Assembly: GCF_026805325.1 (NCBI RefSeq)
Contig: NZ_JAPRAT010000016.1
Coordinates: 17,411 to 81,410 of the forward strand
Length of the DNA: 64,000 bases
Direction: 5' to 3'
Source: Natronobacillus azotifigens
GTDB taxonomy: Bacteria; Bacillota; Bacilli; Bacillales; Amphibacillaceae
In this document: one piece after another, positions 29,983-38,655 of the stretch
How positions within the stretch are numbered: the stretch's first letter is position 1
How the letters are laid out: the number at the start of each line of letters is the position of its first letter
The notes under the pieces: model-generated
What the model saw: only the letters and a program-made list of their open reading frames with translations
What the model was told of the DNA's origin: nothing
The model's database searches: none
Made by a program: the position numbers and the translations under genes

Positions 29983-32021
29983 TAGAGGGACGCCTATTAA
30001 ATGATCGATATGAAGTTAAAAAAATCATTGGTGGAGGTGGCATGGCCAATGTTTATTTAGGTCATGATATTATTTTAGATCGTGAAGTAGCGATTAAAGT
30101 CTTACGTTTAGAATATTCGAACGATGAAGAGTTTATTACTAGATTTCATCGAGAAGCACAATCTGCCACAAGCTTGTCCCACCCCAATATCGTTAATATC
30201 TTTGATGTTGGAGATGAAGACGGAATTTATTACATGGTTATGGAATACGTGGAAGGAATGACGTTAAAAAAATACATCCAACTCTATGGTCCTATCCAAG
30301 TAGAAGATTCTGTTGCGATAATGGAACAAATAACTTCAGCTATTGCTCATGCCCATGCGAATAATATTGTTCATCGTGACATTAAACCGCAAAATATATT
30401 AATTGATCCACATGGACAAGTGAAAGTTACGGATTTTGGAATCGCTCTAGCTCTTAGTGCCACTGCGTTAACACAAACGAATTCGGTATTAGGTTCTGTA
30501 CACTATTTGTCACCAGAACAAGCGCGAGGTGGTGTGGCAAATAAAAAATCAGATATCTATTCCTTAGGTATTGTGTTATTTGAGTTGTTAACAGGAAGAA
30601 TTCCCTTTTCAGGCCAATCAGCTGTGTCTATTGCTTTAAAGCATTTACAATCAAATACCCCTTCTTTACGAAAATGGATACCTGAAATACCACAGAGTTT
30701 GGAGAATGTGGTATTGAAAGCTACGACAAAAGATCCGTTTCATCGTTATGAGTCCGTAGAATCATTCGAAAATGATTTAGTTACAGCATTGGATTCAAAC
30801 CGTATAAACGAAGCGGCATACATTCCTCCGGAGGATCAAGGGGAGCAAACAAAAGCGATTCCTGTTTTAACAAAAGAAAGTCTCGAACAAGAAAAAGTGG
30901 GAGACGATACAATTGTCCATTCGAAACAAGGCAACGAAGCACATAAAATAAACAATCAAAACCCACAAGTCAAAAAGAAACAAAAGAAGAAAAAATCTTT
31001 AAAAGCAAAAATTTTAATCTGGACTTCTGTTGTCTTATTTATTTTAATCGGTGCTAGTTTGTTTGCTATTTTTGTATTACCAAATATGTTCCAGCCTAAT
31101 GATGTATCTGTCCCAGATCTAACAGATGAGCTATACGAAGATGCTGAACAAATATTAAACGAGCTAGAGTTGGATGTGGTGCGAGAGGATACATTCTCAG
31201 ATGAAATAGACGCAGGAAATGTAGTTCGAACAAATCCAACGGCAAATACAGTAGTAAGAGAAGGTTCGACGGTAATTGTTTATGTAAGTAGCGGTCCAGA
31301 AACGGAGGAGTTTCCAGACTATGTTGGTCAGAATTATTCACAAGTAGAACGTCTTTTGCTTCAAAGAGGATACCAGGATGTTGAGTATGTTGGGAAATAC
31401 TCAGATCAACCCGAGGGTCAAATTATTGCCCAAAATGAGCCCGAGCCTGGTACAGAGGTAGTACCAGCAGATACTATTGTAATCTTTGAGGTAAGTATAG
31501 GGACTGAATCAGTTACATTGGATGATTTAACAGGTATGGATGAGATCAGTGCCAGAGAGTATCTAACAGATAATAACCTTGTGGCTAATGTGACAGAAGA
31601 ACATTCCAGTGATGTTGAGGAAGGGTATGTAATTCGTCACTCTCCTAGTAGTAATGCTGAAGTCGAGGTAGGCGCTGTAGTTGATCTTGTTATTTCACTG
31701 GGACAAGAAGAGCAACCGCCGATTACCCATACGGTGTCATTCTCTGTACCTTATACTGGTGCTATATCAAATGGGAATGACGATGAAGACGACGAAGAAG
31801 ATATAGATGCGCCTAATCCATATCAAGAAGTTCGAATCTATATTGAAGATATGAATAATGAGTTAACAGATCTTTATGAAGCAGAATCTATTCAATCAGA
31901 TACAACATTTAGAATTCGATTAGTCATTGCTCCAGGAAGTACAGCAACATACAAAGTCGAACGTGACGATCAAGTAATTCTCCAAGAAACGATTGCTTAT
32001 CAAGATATAGAGGGTGAATAA
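29979..32021 (+). CDS. prkC: PASTA-domain membrane Ser/Thr protein kinase
   Basis: Senses muropeptides or cell-wall precursors and phosphorylates cytoplasmic targets; linked to spore germination in B. subtilis. The kinase domain (about 10-270) has the Gly-rich loop GGGGMANVYLG, ATP-binding Lys40, HRDIKPQN (catalytic Asp134) and DFG (Asp152). A basic juxtamembrane stretch, one membrane helix (about 344-367) and three extracellular PASTA domains (about 375-577) follow. A C-terminal tail of about 100 residues has an acidic DDEDDEEDID run. 680 residues, versus 648 in B. subtilis. Confidence 0.96.
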   Translation: MIEGRLLNDRYEVKKIIGGGGMANVYLGHDIILDREVAIKVLRLEYSNDEEFITRFHREAQSATSLSHPNIVNIFDVGDEDGIYYMVMEYVEGMTLKKYIQLYGPIQVEDSVAIMEQITSAIAHAHANNIVHRDIKPQNILIDPHGQVKVTDFGIALALSATALTQTNSVLGSVHYLSPEQARGGVANKKSDIYSLGIVLFELLTGRIPFSGQSAVSIALKHLQSNTPSLRKWIPEIPQSLENVVLKATTKDPFHRYESVESFENDLVTALDSNRINEAAYIPPEDQGEQTKAIPVLTKESLEQEKVGDDTIVHSKQGNEAHKINNQNPQVKKKQKKKKSLKAKILIWTSVVLFILIGASLFAIFVLPNMFQPNDVSVPDLTDELYEDAEQILNELELDVVREDTFSDEIDAGNVVRTNPTANTVVREGSTVIVYVSSGPETEEFPDYVGQNYSQVERLLLQRGYQDVEYVGKYSDQPEGQIIAQNEPEPGTEVVPADTIVIFEVSIGTESVTLDDLTGMDEISAREYLTDNNLVANVTEEHSSDVEEGYVIRHSPSSNAEVEVGAVVDLVISLGQEEQPPITHTVSFSVPYTGAISNGNDDEDDEEDIDAPNPYQEVRIYIEDMNNELTDLYEAESIQSDTTFRIRLVIAPGSTATYKVERDDQVILQETIAYQDIEGE

Positions 32022-32024
32022 ATT

Positions 32025-32906
32025 ATGCCTCAAGGCAGAATTATGAAGGCATTAAGTGGTTTTTATTATGTCAAGAATCAAGAAGGCACATTTCAATGTC
32101 GAGGAAGAGGGCTATTCCGTAAAAAAAAGCTTACACCACTAGTAGGTGATCAAGTTATTTTTACAGCAGATAATCAAACAGAGGGTTATATTACCGAAAT
32201 TTTACCACGAAAAACGGAGTTAGTAAGGCCTCCAATTGCAAATATTGATCAAGCTATTATCGCTGTCTCAGCTAAAGAGCCAAACTTCAGTACTATTTTA
32301 TTGGATCGCTTTTTGGTATTGGTAGCATCCAATGGACTTGAACCTGTTATTTTTGTGACGAAAATAGACTTGCTGAATCCTGGTGAAGAAGAAGAGATTG
32401 ATGACTTGGTGAAGACGTATCGTTCGAATGGTTATCGTGTAATGAAGTTAACAACAAAGCAAACTTTAGACTATGAAGCGATCCACCCCATACTTGTGGA
32501 TAAAATATCTGTTATTGCAGGACAATCAGGGGTTGGAAAATCTTCCTTTCTTAATGCACTAGATTCAGATCTACAGATTAAAACAGATGAGATTTCAAAT
32601 AGTTTAGGACGAGGAAAGCATACCACTCGTCATGTGGAATTACTTGAAGTGGCAGGAGGGTTGGTTGCTGATACACCTGGATTCAGTTCTCTTGAATTTG
32701 ATCAAATCTCCTTAGAAGAGCTTCCAGACTGTTTTCCAGAATTTTTCAGCCGAAAAGCCAATTGTAAATTTAGAGGTTGTATGCATATAAATGAACCGAA
32801 ATGTGCGGTGAAAAACGCTGTAAATGAAGATCAAATAGCTGATTTCCGGTATCAGCACTACCTGCAATTTTACCAAGAAATCCAGAGTAGAAAGCCGAGG
32901 TATTAG
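32025..32906 (+). CDS. rsgA: ribosome small-subunit-dependent GTPase
   Basis: Checkpoint GTPase for late 30S assembly. The circularly permuted GTPase order is visible: G4 TKIDL (near residue 113), then G1 GQSGVGKSSFLN, then G3 DTPGF. An N-terminal OB-fold precedes it, and the C-terminal zinc module has Cys-x6-Cys-like spacing in CKFRGCMHINEPKC. 293 residues (B. subtilis 298). Three bases after prkC. Confidence 0.95.
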   Translation: MPQGRIMKALSGFYYVKNQEGTFQCRGRGLFRKKKLTPLVGDQVIFTADNQTEGYITEILPRKTELVRPPIANIDQAIIAVSAKEPNFSTILLDRFLVLVASNGLEPVIFVTKIDLLNPGEEEEIDDLVKTYRSNGYRVMKLTTKQTLDYEAIHPILVDKISVIAGQSGVGKSSFLNALDSDLQIKTDEISNSLGRGKHTTRHVELLEVAGGLVADTPGFSSLEFDQISLEELPDCFPEFFSRKANCKFRGCMHINEPKCAVKNAVNEDQIADFRYQHYLQFYQEIQSRKPRY

Positions 32907-32909
32907 ATA

Positions 32910-33569
32910 ATGACAAAAATCGCACCATCGATTTTATCTGCTGATTTTGCAAAATTAGGAGCAGATATTGCTGAAGTAGAACAAGCAGGGGCAGATTATA
33001 TCCATGTAGATGTAATGGATGGACATTTTGTTCCGAACATTACAATAGGTCCATTAGTAGTAGAAGCAATTCGACCAGTCACATCCCTTCCTTTAGATGT
33101 CCATTTAATGATCACCAATCCAGATCAGTATATTGACGCATTTGCTGATGCTGGAGCAGATATTATTTCTGTTCATGTAGAGGCTTGTCCGCACTTGCAT
33201 CGGACAGTAGCTGCGATAAAAGAGCGTGGAGTGAAAGCTGGTGTTGTAGTTAATCCTGCCACACCAGCAGAAGCCCTTTATCCCATTTTACCTGATGTTG
33301 ATCTAATTTTATTCATGACAGTAAATCCTGGTTTTGGAGGTCAGACTTTTATTCATCGTGTCTTAGACAAAATTCGCAAAGTAAATCAATGGAGAAAAGA
33401 CCTAGCTCTTGATATTTTATTTGAAGTTGATGGTGGGATCAATCCGATAACCGCGAAGTTATGTGTCGATGCAGGTGTTGATGTGCTAGTAGCAGGAAGT
33501 GCCATTTTTAATCAACAAGATCGTAAAAAAGCAATCGATGAAATTAAGCAATCGGTATCCAAGAAGTAG
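32910..33569 (+). CDS. rpe: ribulose-phosphate 3-epimerase
   Basis: Interconverts ribulose 5-phosphate and xylulose 5-phosphate in the pentose phosphate pathway. Signature blocks of the TIM barrel: [47 protein letters not shown] and EVDGGI near the C-terminal phosphate site. 219 residues (B. subtilis 217). Three bases after rsgA, as in B. subtilis. Confidence 0.96.
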   Translation: MTKIAPSILSADFAKLGADIAEVEQAGADYIHVDVMDGHFVPNITIGPLVVEAIRPVTSLPLDVHLMITNPDQYIDAFADAGADIISVHVEACPHLHRTVAAIKERGVKAGVVVNPATPAEALYPILPDVDLILFMTVNPGFGGQTFIHRVLDKIRKVNQWRKDLALDILFEVDGGINPITAKLCVDAGVDVLVAGSAIFNQQDRKKAIDEIKQSVSKK

Positions 33570-33586
33570 AGAGGTTTGGATAATAG

Positions 33587-34243
33587 ATGAAAAATATTGC
33601 CATCGTTGCAGGAGGACCGGGAGAGTTCATCCCAAATTTAAAAGAGTACCAACACAAAGTGGATATATGGATAGCGGCGGATAAGGGGATTGAATGTTTG
33701 ATTGATCATCAGTTACCGATCCATTTAGCTATTGGAGACTTTGATTCCGCTACACATAAATCGATTGAAAAATTGCAAGATTATGCGGATAGAATAGAAA
33801 TTTTCCCTCTTGAGAAAGACGAAACGGACTTAGAGTTAGCAATTGATCACGCTATTCAGCTAAAGCCAGCTATTATCTATTTGTTTGGTGCAACAGGTGG
33901 TAGAATCGATCATGAATTAGGGAACATACAATTACTATACAAGATTCAAGAAATGAATGTTAAGGCTACGATTATTGATAAACAAAATCAGTTAGCACTT
34001 TATAGGCCTGGCACTTATCAAATAGAAAGAGAAGAACAAGATATGTCCATATCTTTTCTTCCATTTGGTGGAGAAGTGGAAGGACTTACGCTCACAGGTT
34101 TTTATTATCCACTACAGGATGAGGGAATAAGCTTGGGCTCTACGCGTTGTCTTTCTAATCATTTGATTTCAAAAATAGGTACTTTTTCTTTTCGAACAGG
34201 CATATTAATAGTGGTAAAGAGTCGTGATGTACTTAATTTGTAA
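33587..34243 (+). CDS. thiN: thiamine pyrophosphokinase
   Basis: Transfers pyrophosphate from ATP to thiamine. Family blocks: IWIAADKGIECLID, AIGDFDSAT, the acidic catalytic motif KDETDLELAI, and GATGGRIDHELGNIQ. The C-terminal thiamine-binding beta domain contains EGLTLTGFYYPL and the substrate-site segment GSTRCLSNHL. 218 residues (B. subtilis 214). AGAGAGG precedes the ATG. Confidence 0.94.
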   Translation: MKNIAIVAGGPGEFIPNLKEYQHKVDIWIAADKGIECLIDHQLPIHLAIGDFDSATHKSIEKLQDYADRIEIFPLEKDETDLELAIDHAIQLKPAIIYLFGATGGRIDHELGNIQLLYKIQEMNVKATIIDKQNQLALYRPGTYQIEREEQDMSISFLPFGGEVEGLTLTGFYYPLQDEGISLGSTRCLSNHLISKIGTFSFRTGILIVVKSRDVLNL

Positions 34244-34303
34244 GTGCAACATAGAATAAGCTGAGATGTTTATTTTTGATAGGCTTAAAGAGGAGGGGTT
34301 CTA

Positions 34304-34399
34304 TTGAAGTTTTATACGATTAAACTCCCAAAGTTTCTTGGTAGCTTTGTACGTGTAGTGATGGGTACGTTTAATAAGCAATCAAAATCAAATGATTGA
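34304..34399 (+). CDS. spoVM: stage V sporulation protein M
   Basis: Small amphipathic peptide that binds the convex forespore membrane and anchors SpoIVA coat assembly. The 31-residue product begins MKFYTIKLPKFLGSF, almost identical to the B. subtilis peptide, including the kink-forming Pro9. It starts at TTG 34304, six bases after a strong GAGGAGGGG. The C-terminus (NKQSKSND) is about five residues longer than the 26-residue B. subtilis form. This shows the organism is, or descends from, an endospore former. Position between thiN and rpmB is syntenic. Confidence 0.95.
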   Translation: MKFYTIKLPKFLGSFVRVVMGTFNKQSKSND

Positions 34400-34421
34400 T
34401 GGGGTTGCTTAAAAAAGTAAC

Positions 34422-34456
34422 AAAAAAGCACCTATTCAATATAGGTGCTTTTTTGT
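34422..34456. terminator. bidirectional terminator between spoVM and rpmB
   Basis: AAAAAAGCACCTAT (34422-34435) pairs with ATAGGTGCTTTTTT (34441-34454). A-rich on one side and T-rich on the other, it can terminate both convergent genes. Confidence 0.92.
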
Positions 34457-34480
34457 TGAAACGTATATAATTAACGAAAA

Positions 34481-34669
34481 TTAAACACGTTCAACTTTAC
34501 CAGATTTCAATGCACGAGCAGACACATAAACACGTTTCGGTTTACCGTCTACCATAATGCGTACTTTTTGAACATTTGCTTTCCATTGACGTTTATTTGC
34601 ATTCATAGCATGTGAACGATTGTTTCCAGCGCTAGTTTTACGTCCAGTGATCACACATTTACGACTCAT
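34481..34669 (-). CDS. rpmB: 50S ribosomal protein L28
   Basis: Large-subunit ribosomal protein. The frame begins [23 protein letters not shown] and continues with RRQW-like [12 protein letters not shown] and [16 protein letters not shown], all typical of bL28. The start is at 34669 after GGGAGGGA (62 residues, as in B. subtilis). It is transcribed opposite to its neighbours, as in B. subtilis. A TTGCAA/TAAATT pair with 17-base spacing lies upstream. Confidence 0.96.
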   Translation of the reverse strand: MSRKCVITGRKTSAGNNRSHAMNANKRQWKANVQKVRIMVDGKPKRVYVSARALKSGKVERV

Positions 34670-34711
34670 ATTAATCCCTCCCACATACATCTATCTCATT
34701 TCATACTTATC

Positions 34712-34742
34712 TAATTTATCATAGTTGATTAGATATTGCAAT
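34712..34742 (-). promoter_or_regulatory. candidate rpmB promoter
   Basis: On the reverse strand TTGCAA, a 17-base spacer and TAAATT occur about 45-70 bases before the rpmB start. Assigned by eye; coordinates approximate. Confidence 0.45.
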
Positions 34743-34791
34743 TACTACTTTAAAATACCGAAAAACTTAAGGTGTACCTGAAGAATGATAA

Positions 34792-34825
34792 CAAGTGATT
34801 GCTTATAATAAAGCGCAATCACTTG
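34792..34825. repeat. perfect 11-bp inverted repeat in the rpmB-yloU gap
   Basis: CAAGTGATTGC (34792-34802) and GCAATCACTTG (34815-34825) are perfect complements around a 12-base AT-rich loop containing TATAAT. No T run follows on either strand, so it is not an obvious terminator. It lies between the divergent genes rpmB and yloU (gap 34670-35055), where operators would be expected. The rest of the gap has AT-rich sequence without other clear signals. Confidence 0.65.
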
Positions 34826-35055
34826 ACAGAAACTAAATTTTCGTCCATTGTATAAGGGGACTTATTTAACTTACCATCAATTTTAAGCAAATAAATTGAT
34901 AAATATCCTTTTCTCTATGAAATAATTGTTGTAAAATATTTAGTGGCAAATGGGGCATGCTTTTTTTAATAGCGTCCATAAAAGAAAAGACTATGTTTAT
35001 GTCGGTGAAAATTACGTATTAATGAAAGTGAAGATATAATTAAGGAGGTTAATTT

Positions 35056-35418
35056 ATGTCAATTGAATTAACTACAAAAGATGGACGAGTAACAATCACC
35101 AATGAAGTTATTGCGACAGTTGCTGGTGGTGCAGCAATTGAATGTTATGGAATAGTTGGTATGGCTTCAAAAAACCAGCTGAAAGATGGCATAGCAGAAA
35201 TATTGCGTAAAGAAAATTTTGCTAAGGGTGTTGTTGTAAAGCAAGAAGGTGACGAGATTACCATCGATATGTATATTATTGTTAGTTATGGAACGAAAAT
35301 TTCGGAGATCGCACACAATGTCCAATCACAAGTTAAATATACACTAGATAAAACGTTGGGGTTACCAATTAACGCAGTAAATATCTTTATCCAAGGTGTT
35401 CGTGTCCAGTCAGAATAA
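35056..35418 (+). CDS. yloU: Asp23/Gls24 family envelope stress-response protein
   Basis: Small protein of the Asp23/DUF322 family, implicated in envelope homeostasis in Gram-positives. The core is EVIATVAGGAAIECYGIVGMASK, with later IVSYGTKISEIAHNVQSQVKYTLDKTLG. 120 residues, the same as B. subtilis YloU. AAGGAGG lies nine bases upstream of the ATG. Followed by yloV, the conserved pair in most Firmicutes. The molecular role is not known with confidence. Confidence 0.92.
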   Translation: MSIELTTKDGRVTITNEVIATVAGGAAIECYGIVGMASKNQLKDGIAEILRKENFAKGVVVKQEGDEITIDMYIIVSYGTKISEIAHNVQSQVKYTLDKTLGLPINAVNIFIQGVRVQSE

Positions 35419-35479
35419 TTGACGTTAATCCACTAAAATTGCTTGGATTTTTGCTGAGGAAATAAGGGAGGAAGTTGTT

Positions 35480-37144
35480 GTGGTAGTATCAAAGATAGAA
35501 GGTACTAAGTTTGCAGAGATGATTTTACTTGGTGCTAATCATCTGACGAATAATGCAAACATGATTGATGCATTAAATGTATTTCCAGTTCCAGATGGTG
35601 ATACGGGTACAAATATGAATTTGTCGATGACATCAGGAGCAAATGAAGTGAAAAATCTTTCAAAAGGTACTGTTAGTGAAGTAGCAGAAGCATTCGCTAA
35701 AGGTTTACTTATGGGGGCGAGAGGGAATTCTGGGGTTATTTTGTCTCAGTTGTTTCGGGGTTTTTCTAAAGGTCTGAATGGAGCTAAGGAAATAGGACCT
35801 GTTGAATTTGCGGCTGCACTACAAGGTGGGGTTAGTACAGCTTATAAGGCTGTTATTAAACCTGTAGAGGGAACAATTTTAACTGTTGCAAAAGATACGG
35901 CAAATCAAGCAGAAAAAATTGCGAATTCTGCAAACGATATGGTTGACTTTATGGAAAAAGTAGTGATTGAATCGAAAAAATCATTAGCACACACACCTGA
36001 ACTATTGCCAGTACTTAAAGAAGTTGGAGTAGTGGATAGTGGTGGACAAGGATTAGTGATCATATATGAAGGTTTCTTAGCATCCTTGAAAGGTGAAGCA
36101 TTACCGGAATCAAACGAAACGGTTCAAATGGATGATATGGTAAATGCAGAACATCATAAATCCGCTCAAGACTTTATGTCAACGGAGGATATTGAATTTG
36201 GTTATTGTACAGAATTCATGGTGAAATTTGAATCAGATAAATTGGAAGAACATCCATATGATGAAGAGGTATTTCGACAAGAGTTGAGTGAATTAGGAGA
36301 TTCTTTGTTGGTTGTTTCTGATGATGAAGTGGTTAAAGTGCACGTACACGTGGAATATCCTGGTCAAGCGCTTAATTTAGGTCAACGTTTTGGTAGTTTT
36401 ATCAGTTTGAAGGTAGAAAACATGCGTGAACAACACACTTCTATCGTTGGTAACAAAAATGAGTCACCAAAAAAGCCAGCAGAAAAACAAGATTTTGCCA
36501 TTGTTTCTGTAGCAATGGGAGATGGTATTGAAGAATTGCTGAAAAGTCTTGGTGCCACTGTTGTTTTACAAGGTGGTCAAACCATGAATCCAAGCACTCA
36601 AGACATTACAAAAGCCATTGAAAAAGCAAATGCTAAAAAGACGATTATTTTACCAAATAATAAAAACATCATAATGGCTGCTGAACAAGCAGCAGAATTA
36701 AGTGAAGGTGAAGTTGTTGTGGTACCTTCAAAAACAATTCCTCAAGGGATGAGTGCACTACTTGCTTTTCGTCCTGAAGAGACGTTACAGACAAACAAAG
36801 AAAATATGATAGAAGCGTCTAGTCTTGTTAAGACTGGTCAAATCACCTATGCGGTTAGAGATACTCAGATTGATGGATTAACGATTGAAAATGGCAATTT
36901 CATGGGGCTGGCTGATGGTAAAATAAAGGCCACTGATCCGGATAAAATGCAAGTAGCTAAGCAGTTAATTGCTGAATTGATTACGGACGATGAGGAAATT
37001 ATCACAATATTGCAAGGCGAAGATGCATCTGATGAAGAAACTTCAGGGATAGTGGAGTATATAGAAAATGAGTACGAAGATATAGAAGTAGAAGTACACA
37101 AAGGAAATCAACCTATTTATTCTTATATATTTTCATTAGAATAA
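35480..37144 (+). CDS. fakA: DAK2-domain fatty acid kinase (FakA/YloV)
   Basis: Phosphorylates fatty acids bound to FakB proteins, feeding exogenous fatty acids into PlsX/PlsY. The N-terminal DAK2 (DhaL-like) ATP-binding domain has the metal-binding motif VPDGDTGTNMNLSM near residue 37 and RGNSGVILSQLFRG. A middle DAK1-related domain and a C-terminal FakB-interaction region follow. 554 residues (B. subtilis YloV 553). The GTG start is eight bases after GGGAGG. Its lipid role fits the nearby plsX/fab operon. Confidence 0.92.
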   Translation: MVVSKIEGTKFAEMILLGANHLTNNANMIDALNVFPVPDGDTGTNMNLSMTSGANEVKNLSKGTVSEVAEAFAKGLLMGARGNSGVILSQLFRGFSKGLNGAKEIGPVEFAAALQGGVSTAYKAVIKPVEGTILTVAKDTANQAEKIANSANDMVDFMEKVVIESKKSLAHTPELLPVLKEVGVVDSGGQGLVIIYEGFLASLKGEALPESNETVQMDDMVNAEHHKSAQDFMSTEDIEFGYCTEFMVKFESDKLEEHPYDEEVFRQELSELGDSLLVVSDDEVVKVHVHVEYPGQALNLGQRFGSFISLKVENMREQHTSIVGNKNESPKKPAEKQDFAIVSVAMGDGIEELLKSLGATVVLQGGQTMNPSTQDITKAIEKANAKKTIILPNNKNIIMAAEQAAELSEGEVVVVPSKTIPQGMSALLAFRPEETLQTNKENMIEASSLVKTGQITYAVRDTQIDGLTIENGNFMGLADGKIKATDPDKMQVAKQLIAELITDDEEIITILQGEDASDEETSGIVEYIENEYEDIEVEVHKGNQPIYSYIFSLE

Positions 37145-37162
37145 GAATTGAGGTTGTATAAT

Positions 37163-37204
37163 AAATAGCGTCGGTGAGTAAATCTCACGGACGCTATTTT
37201 TCAT
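37163..37204 (+). terminator. fakA terminator
   Basis: AAATAGCGTC...GGTGAG pairs with CTCAC...GACGCTATTT around a short loop, followed by T residues; it begins 18 bases past the stop. Confidence 0.88.
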
Positions 37205-37244
37205 GACAAATCAAATGAAACTCTCTTTAAAAACTCTCGTTAAA

Positions 37245-37412
37245 GAATAGTTTCTGTAAATTGTGCATTAATGGACAGCTTTTATTCCGCTCCTCAAATG
37301 AAATTGACTCCCTTTCCGCAGGGCGCGGCTTCAGCTAACTCGGAAGAAATACACTTCCGAGTTAGCTGAAGCTCTCGCTTTTCCTGCTGGAGTGTCGCCA
37401 ATTTTATTTGAT
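37245..37412 (+). repeat. large-hairpin repeat element 3
   Basis: Outer inverted repeat CAAATGAAATTG (37295-37306) / CAATTTTATTTG (37399-37410, one mismatch); inner TTCAGCTAACTCGGAAG / TTCCGAGTTAGCTGAA (about 37330-37369). Shares TAAATTGTGCATTA, CCTTTCCGCAGG and CCTGCTGGAGT with element 1 and has the same orientation. Confidence 0.8.
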
Positions 37413-37559
37413 ACGCTTGATGAAGGTTTTTAATCAAATTACCGCATGATTGGTGGATTATAGATAAAAAAGTGTCTCAAGAATTTCTCTATACAAATTG
37501 CATGTAGATTAAAACAAAGACAACATCATTTGATTGTCTGCCTATACACTATCACTAAC

Positions 37560-37735
37560 TAGCGAAGTAAACAAAGGCTTGACACTCCTACGGGAACAGT
37601 ACGAGCTGAAGATCCACTTCTCCAAGTGGTTTTTCTTGGAGAAGTTAGCTGAAGCCGTACCCGTGGAAAGGGAAAGCCTTGGTTTACGTAGCGAGATAGG
37701 AGCACTTACTGCGCTGTTTGTGTCAACTGTAATTT
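37560..37735 (-). repeat. large-hairpin repeat element 4 (opposite orientation to element 3)
   Basis: Outer inverted repeat GTAAACAAAGGCTT (37567-37580) / AAGCCTTGGTTTAC (37674-37687, one mismatch); inner ACTTCTCCAAG / CTTGGAGAAGT (about 37616-37644). Contains TTGACACTCCTACGGGAA and CCCGTGGAAAGGG. The 74-codon frame spanning it is an artefact of the hairpin. With element 3 it forms a convergent pair, like elements 1 and 2. Confidence 0.8.
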
Positions 37736-37944
37736 TTGAAAAGCTGAATTTTTCTTGAAAGTGTTTATAAAAAAAGGTTTATAAAGTTCGAATAAATAAC
37801 TCAAATATTATCTAAAAAAGATTGTAATATTAACTTCTCAAACGCTTGATTATCATTAACAAAAATGAAACGATAGAAAGAGTAGCCTTGGCTAACAATA
37901 TTAAAGGGAACGATCCCAAAGTAAAAAAATAATGAGGTGATTTT

Positions 37945-38610
37945 TTGGTTAAATATAATTCTGTATTTGATATTATCGGACCAGTTATGATTGGACCATC
38001 AAGTTCACATACCGCAGGAGCGGTTAAGATCGGTAGGGCAGCACGTCACTTGTTTGGTGGAAATCCAGTTTTTGCAGACATTCATTTTTATGGATCCTTT
38101 GCTAAGACTTACCGTGGACATGGAACTGATGTTGCAATTGTTGCGGGTTTACTAGATCTTGACACAGATGATCAAAGGATTCCTAATGCCTTTCAGTTAG
38201 CTGAAGAACAAGGGTTGAAGTTCCATTTTATTGAAGAGAATACTGCTGTTAATCATCCGAATACTGTTAGAATAAAAGTGAGTGACGGAAAGGAAAGTTT
38301 AGAACTAGTCGGTATTTCAGTTGGTGGTGGTAAAGTAGAGATAACAGAATTAAATGGTTTTAATTTACACCTTTCAGGAAACCACCCTGCTGTATTGATT
38401 ATGCATAACGATCGTTTTGGTGCCATTGCTTCTGTGACAAAGATATTAGCAAAACATGAAATAAATATTGGTCGTATGGAAGTTGCTCGCAAAGATATAG
38501 GTAAAGAAGCATTGATGACTATCGAAATGGATCAAAAAATAGATATAGAAGTAGAGAAAGAATTAAGAAAAGCCAAACATATTCTTAAAATTGCTAAAAT
38601 TGTTGATTAA
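37945..38610 (+). CDS. sdaAB: L-serine dehydratase, beta subunit
   Basis: Regulatory half of the two-subunit, iron-sulfur L-serine deaminase (serine to pyruvate and ammonia). N-terminal block DIIGPVMIGPSSSHTAGAVKIG is the SDH-beta signature; an ACT domain occupies residues about 148-221 (VLIMHNDRFGAIASVTKILA). 221 residues (B. subtilis 220). The TTG start at 37945 follows GAGGTGA by seven bases. The gene pair follows fakA as in B. subtilis, but separated here by 800 bases with two repeat elements. Confidence 0.94.
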   Translation: MVKYNSVFDIIGPVMIGPSSSHTAGAVKIGRAARHLFGGNPVFADIHFYGSFAKTYRGHGTDVAIVAGLLDLDTDDQRIPNAFQLAEEQGLKFHFIEENTAVNHPNTVRIKVSDGKESLELVGISVGGGKVEITELNGFNLHLSGNHPAVLIMHNDRFGAIASVTKILAKHEINIGRMEVARKDIGKEALMTIEMDQKIDIEVEKELRKAKHILKIAKIVD

Positions 38611-38655
38611 TTCACTTTATGCTTAAAAGAAAATGATATATGTGGAGGGAAGCGT

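Noticed and set aside
37534..37758. A 74-codon forward frame across repeat element 4
   Set aside because: It lies wholly inside the hairpin element, has no ribosome-binding site, and its residues track the inverted repeat rather than any protein family.
37845..37862. A Fur-box-like GATTATCATTA upstream of sdaAB
   Set aside because: Only one half of the 19-bp Fur palindrome is present, and serine dehydratase is not a usual Fur target.
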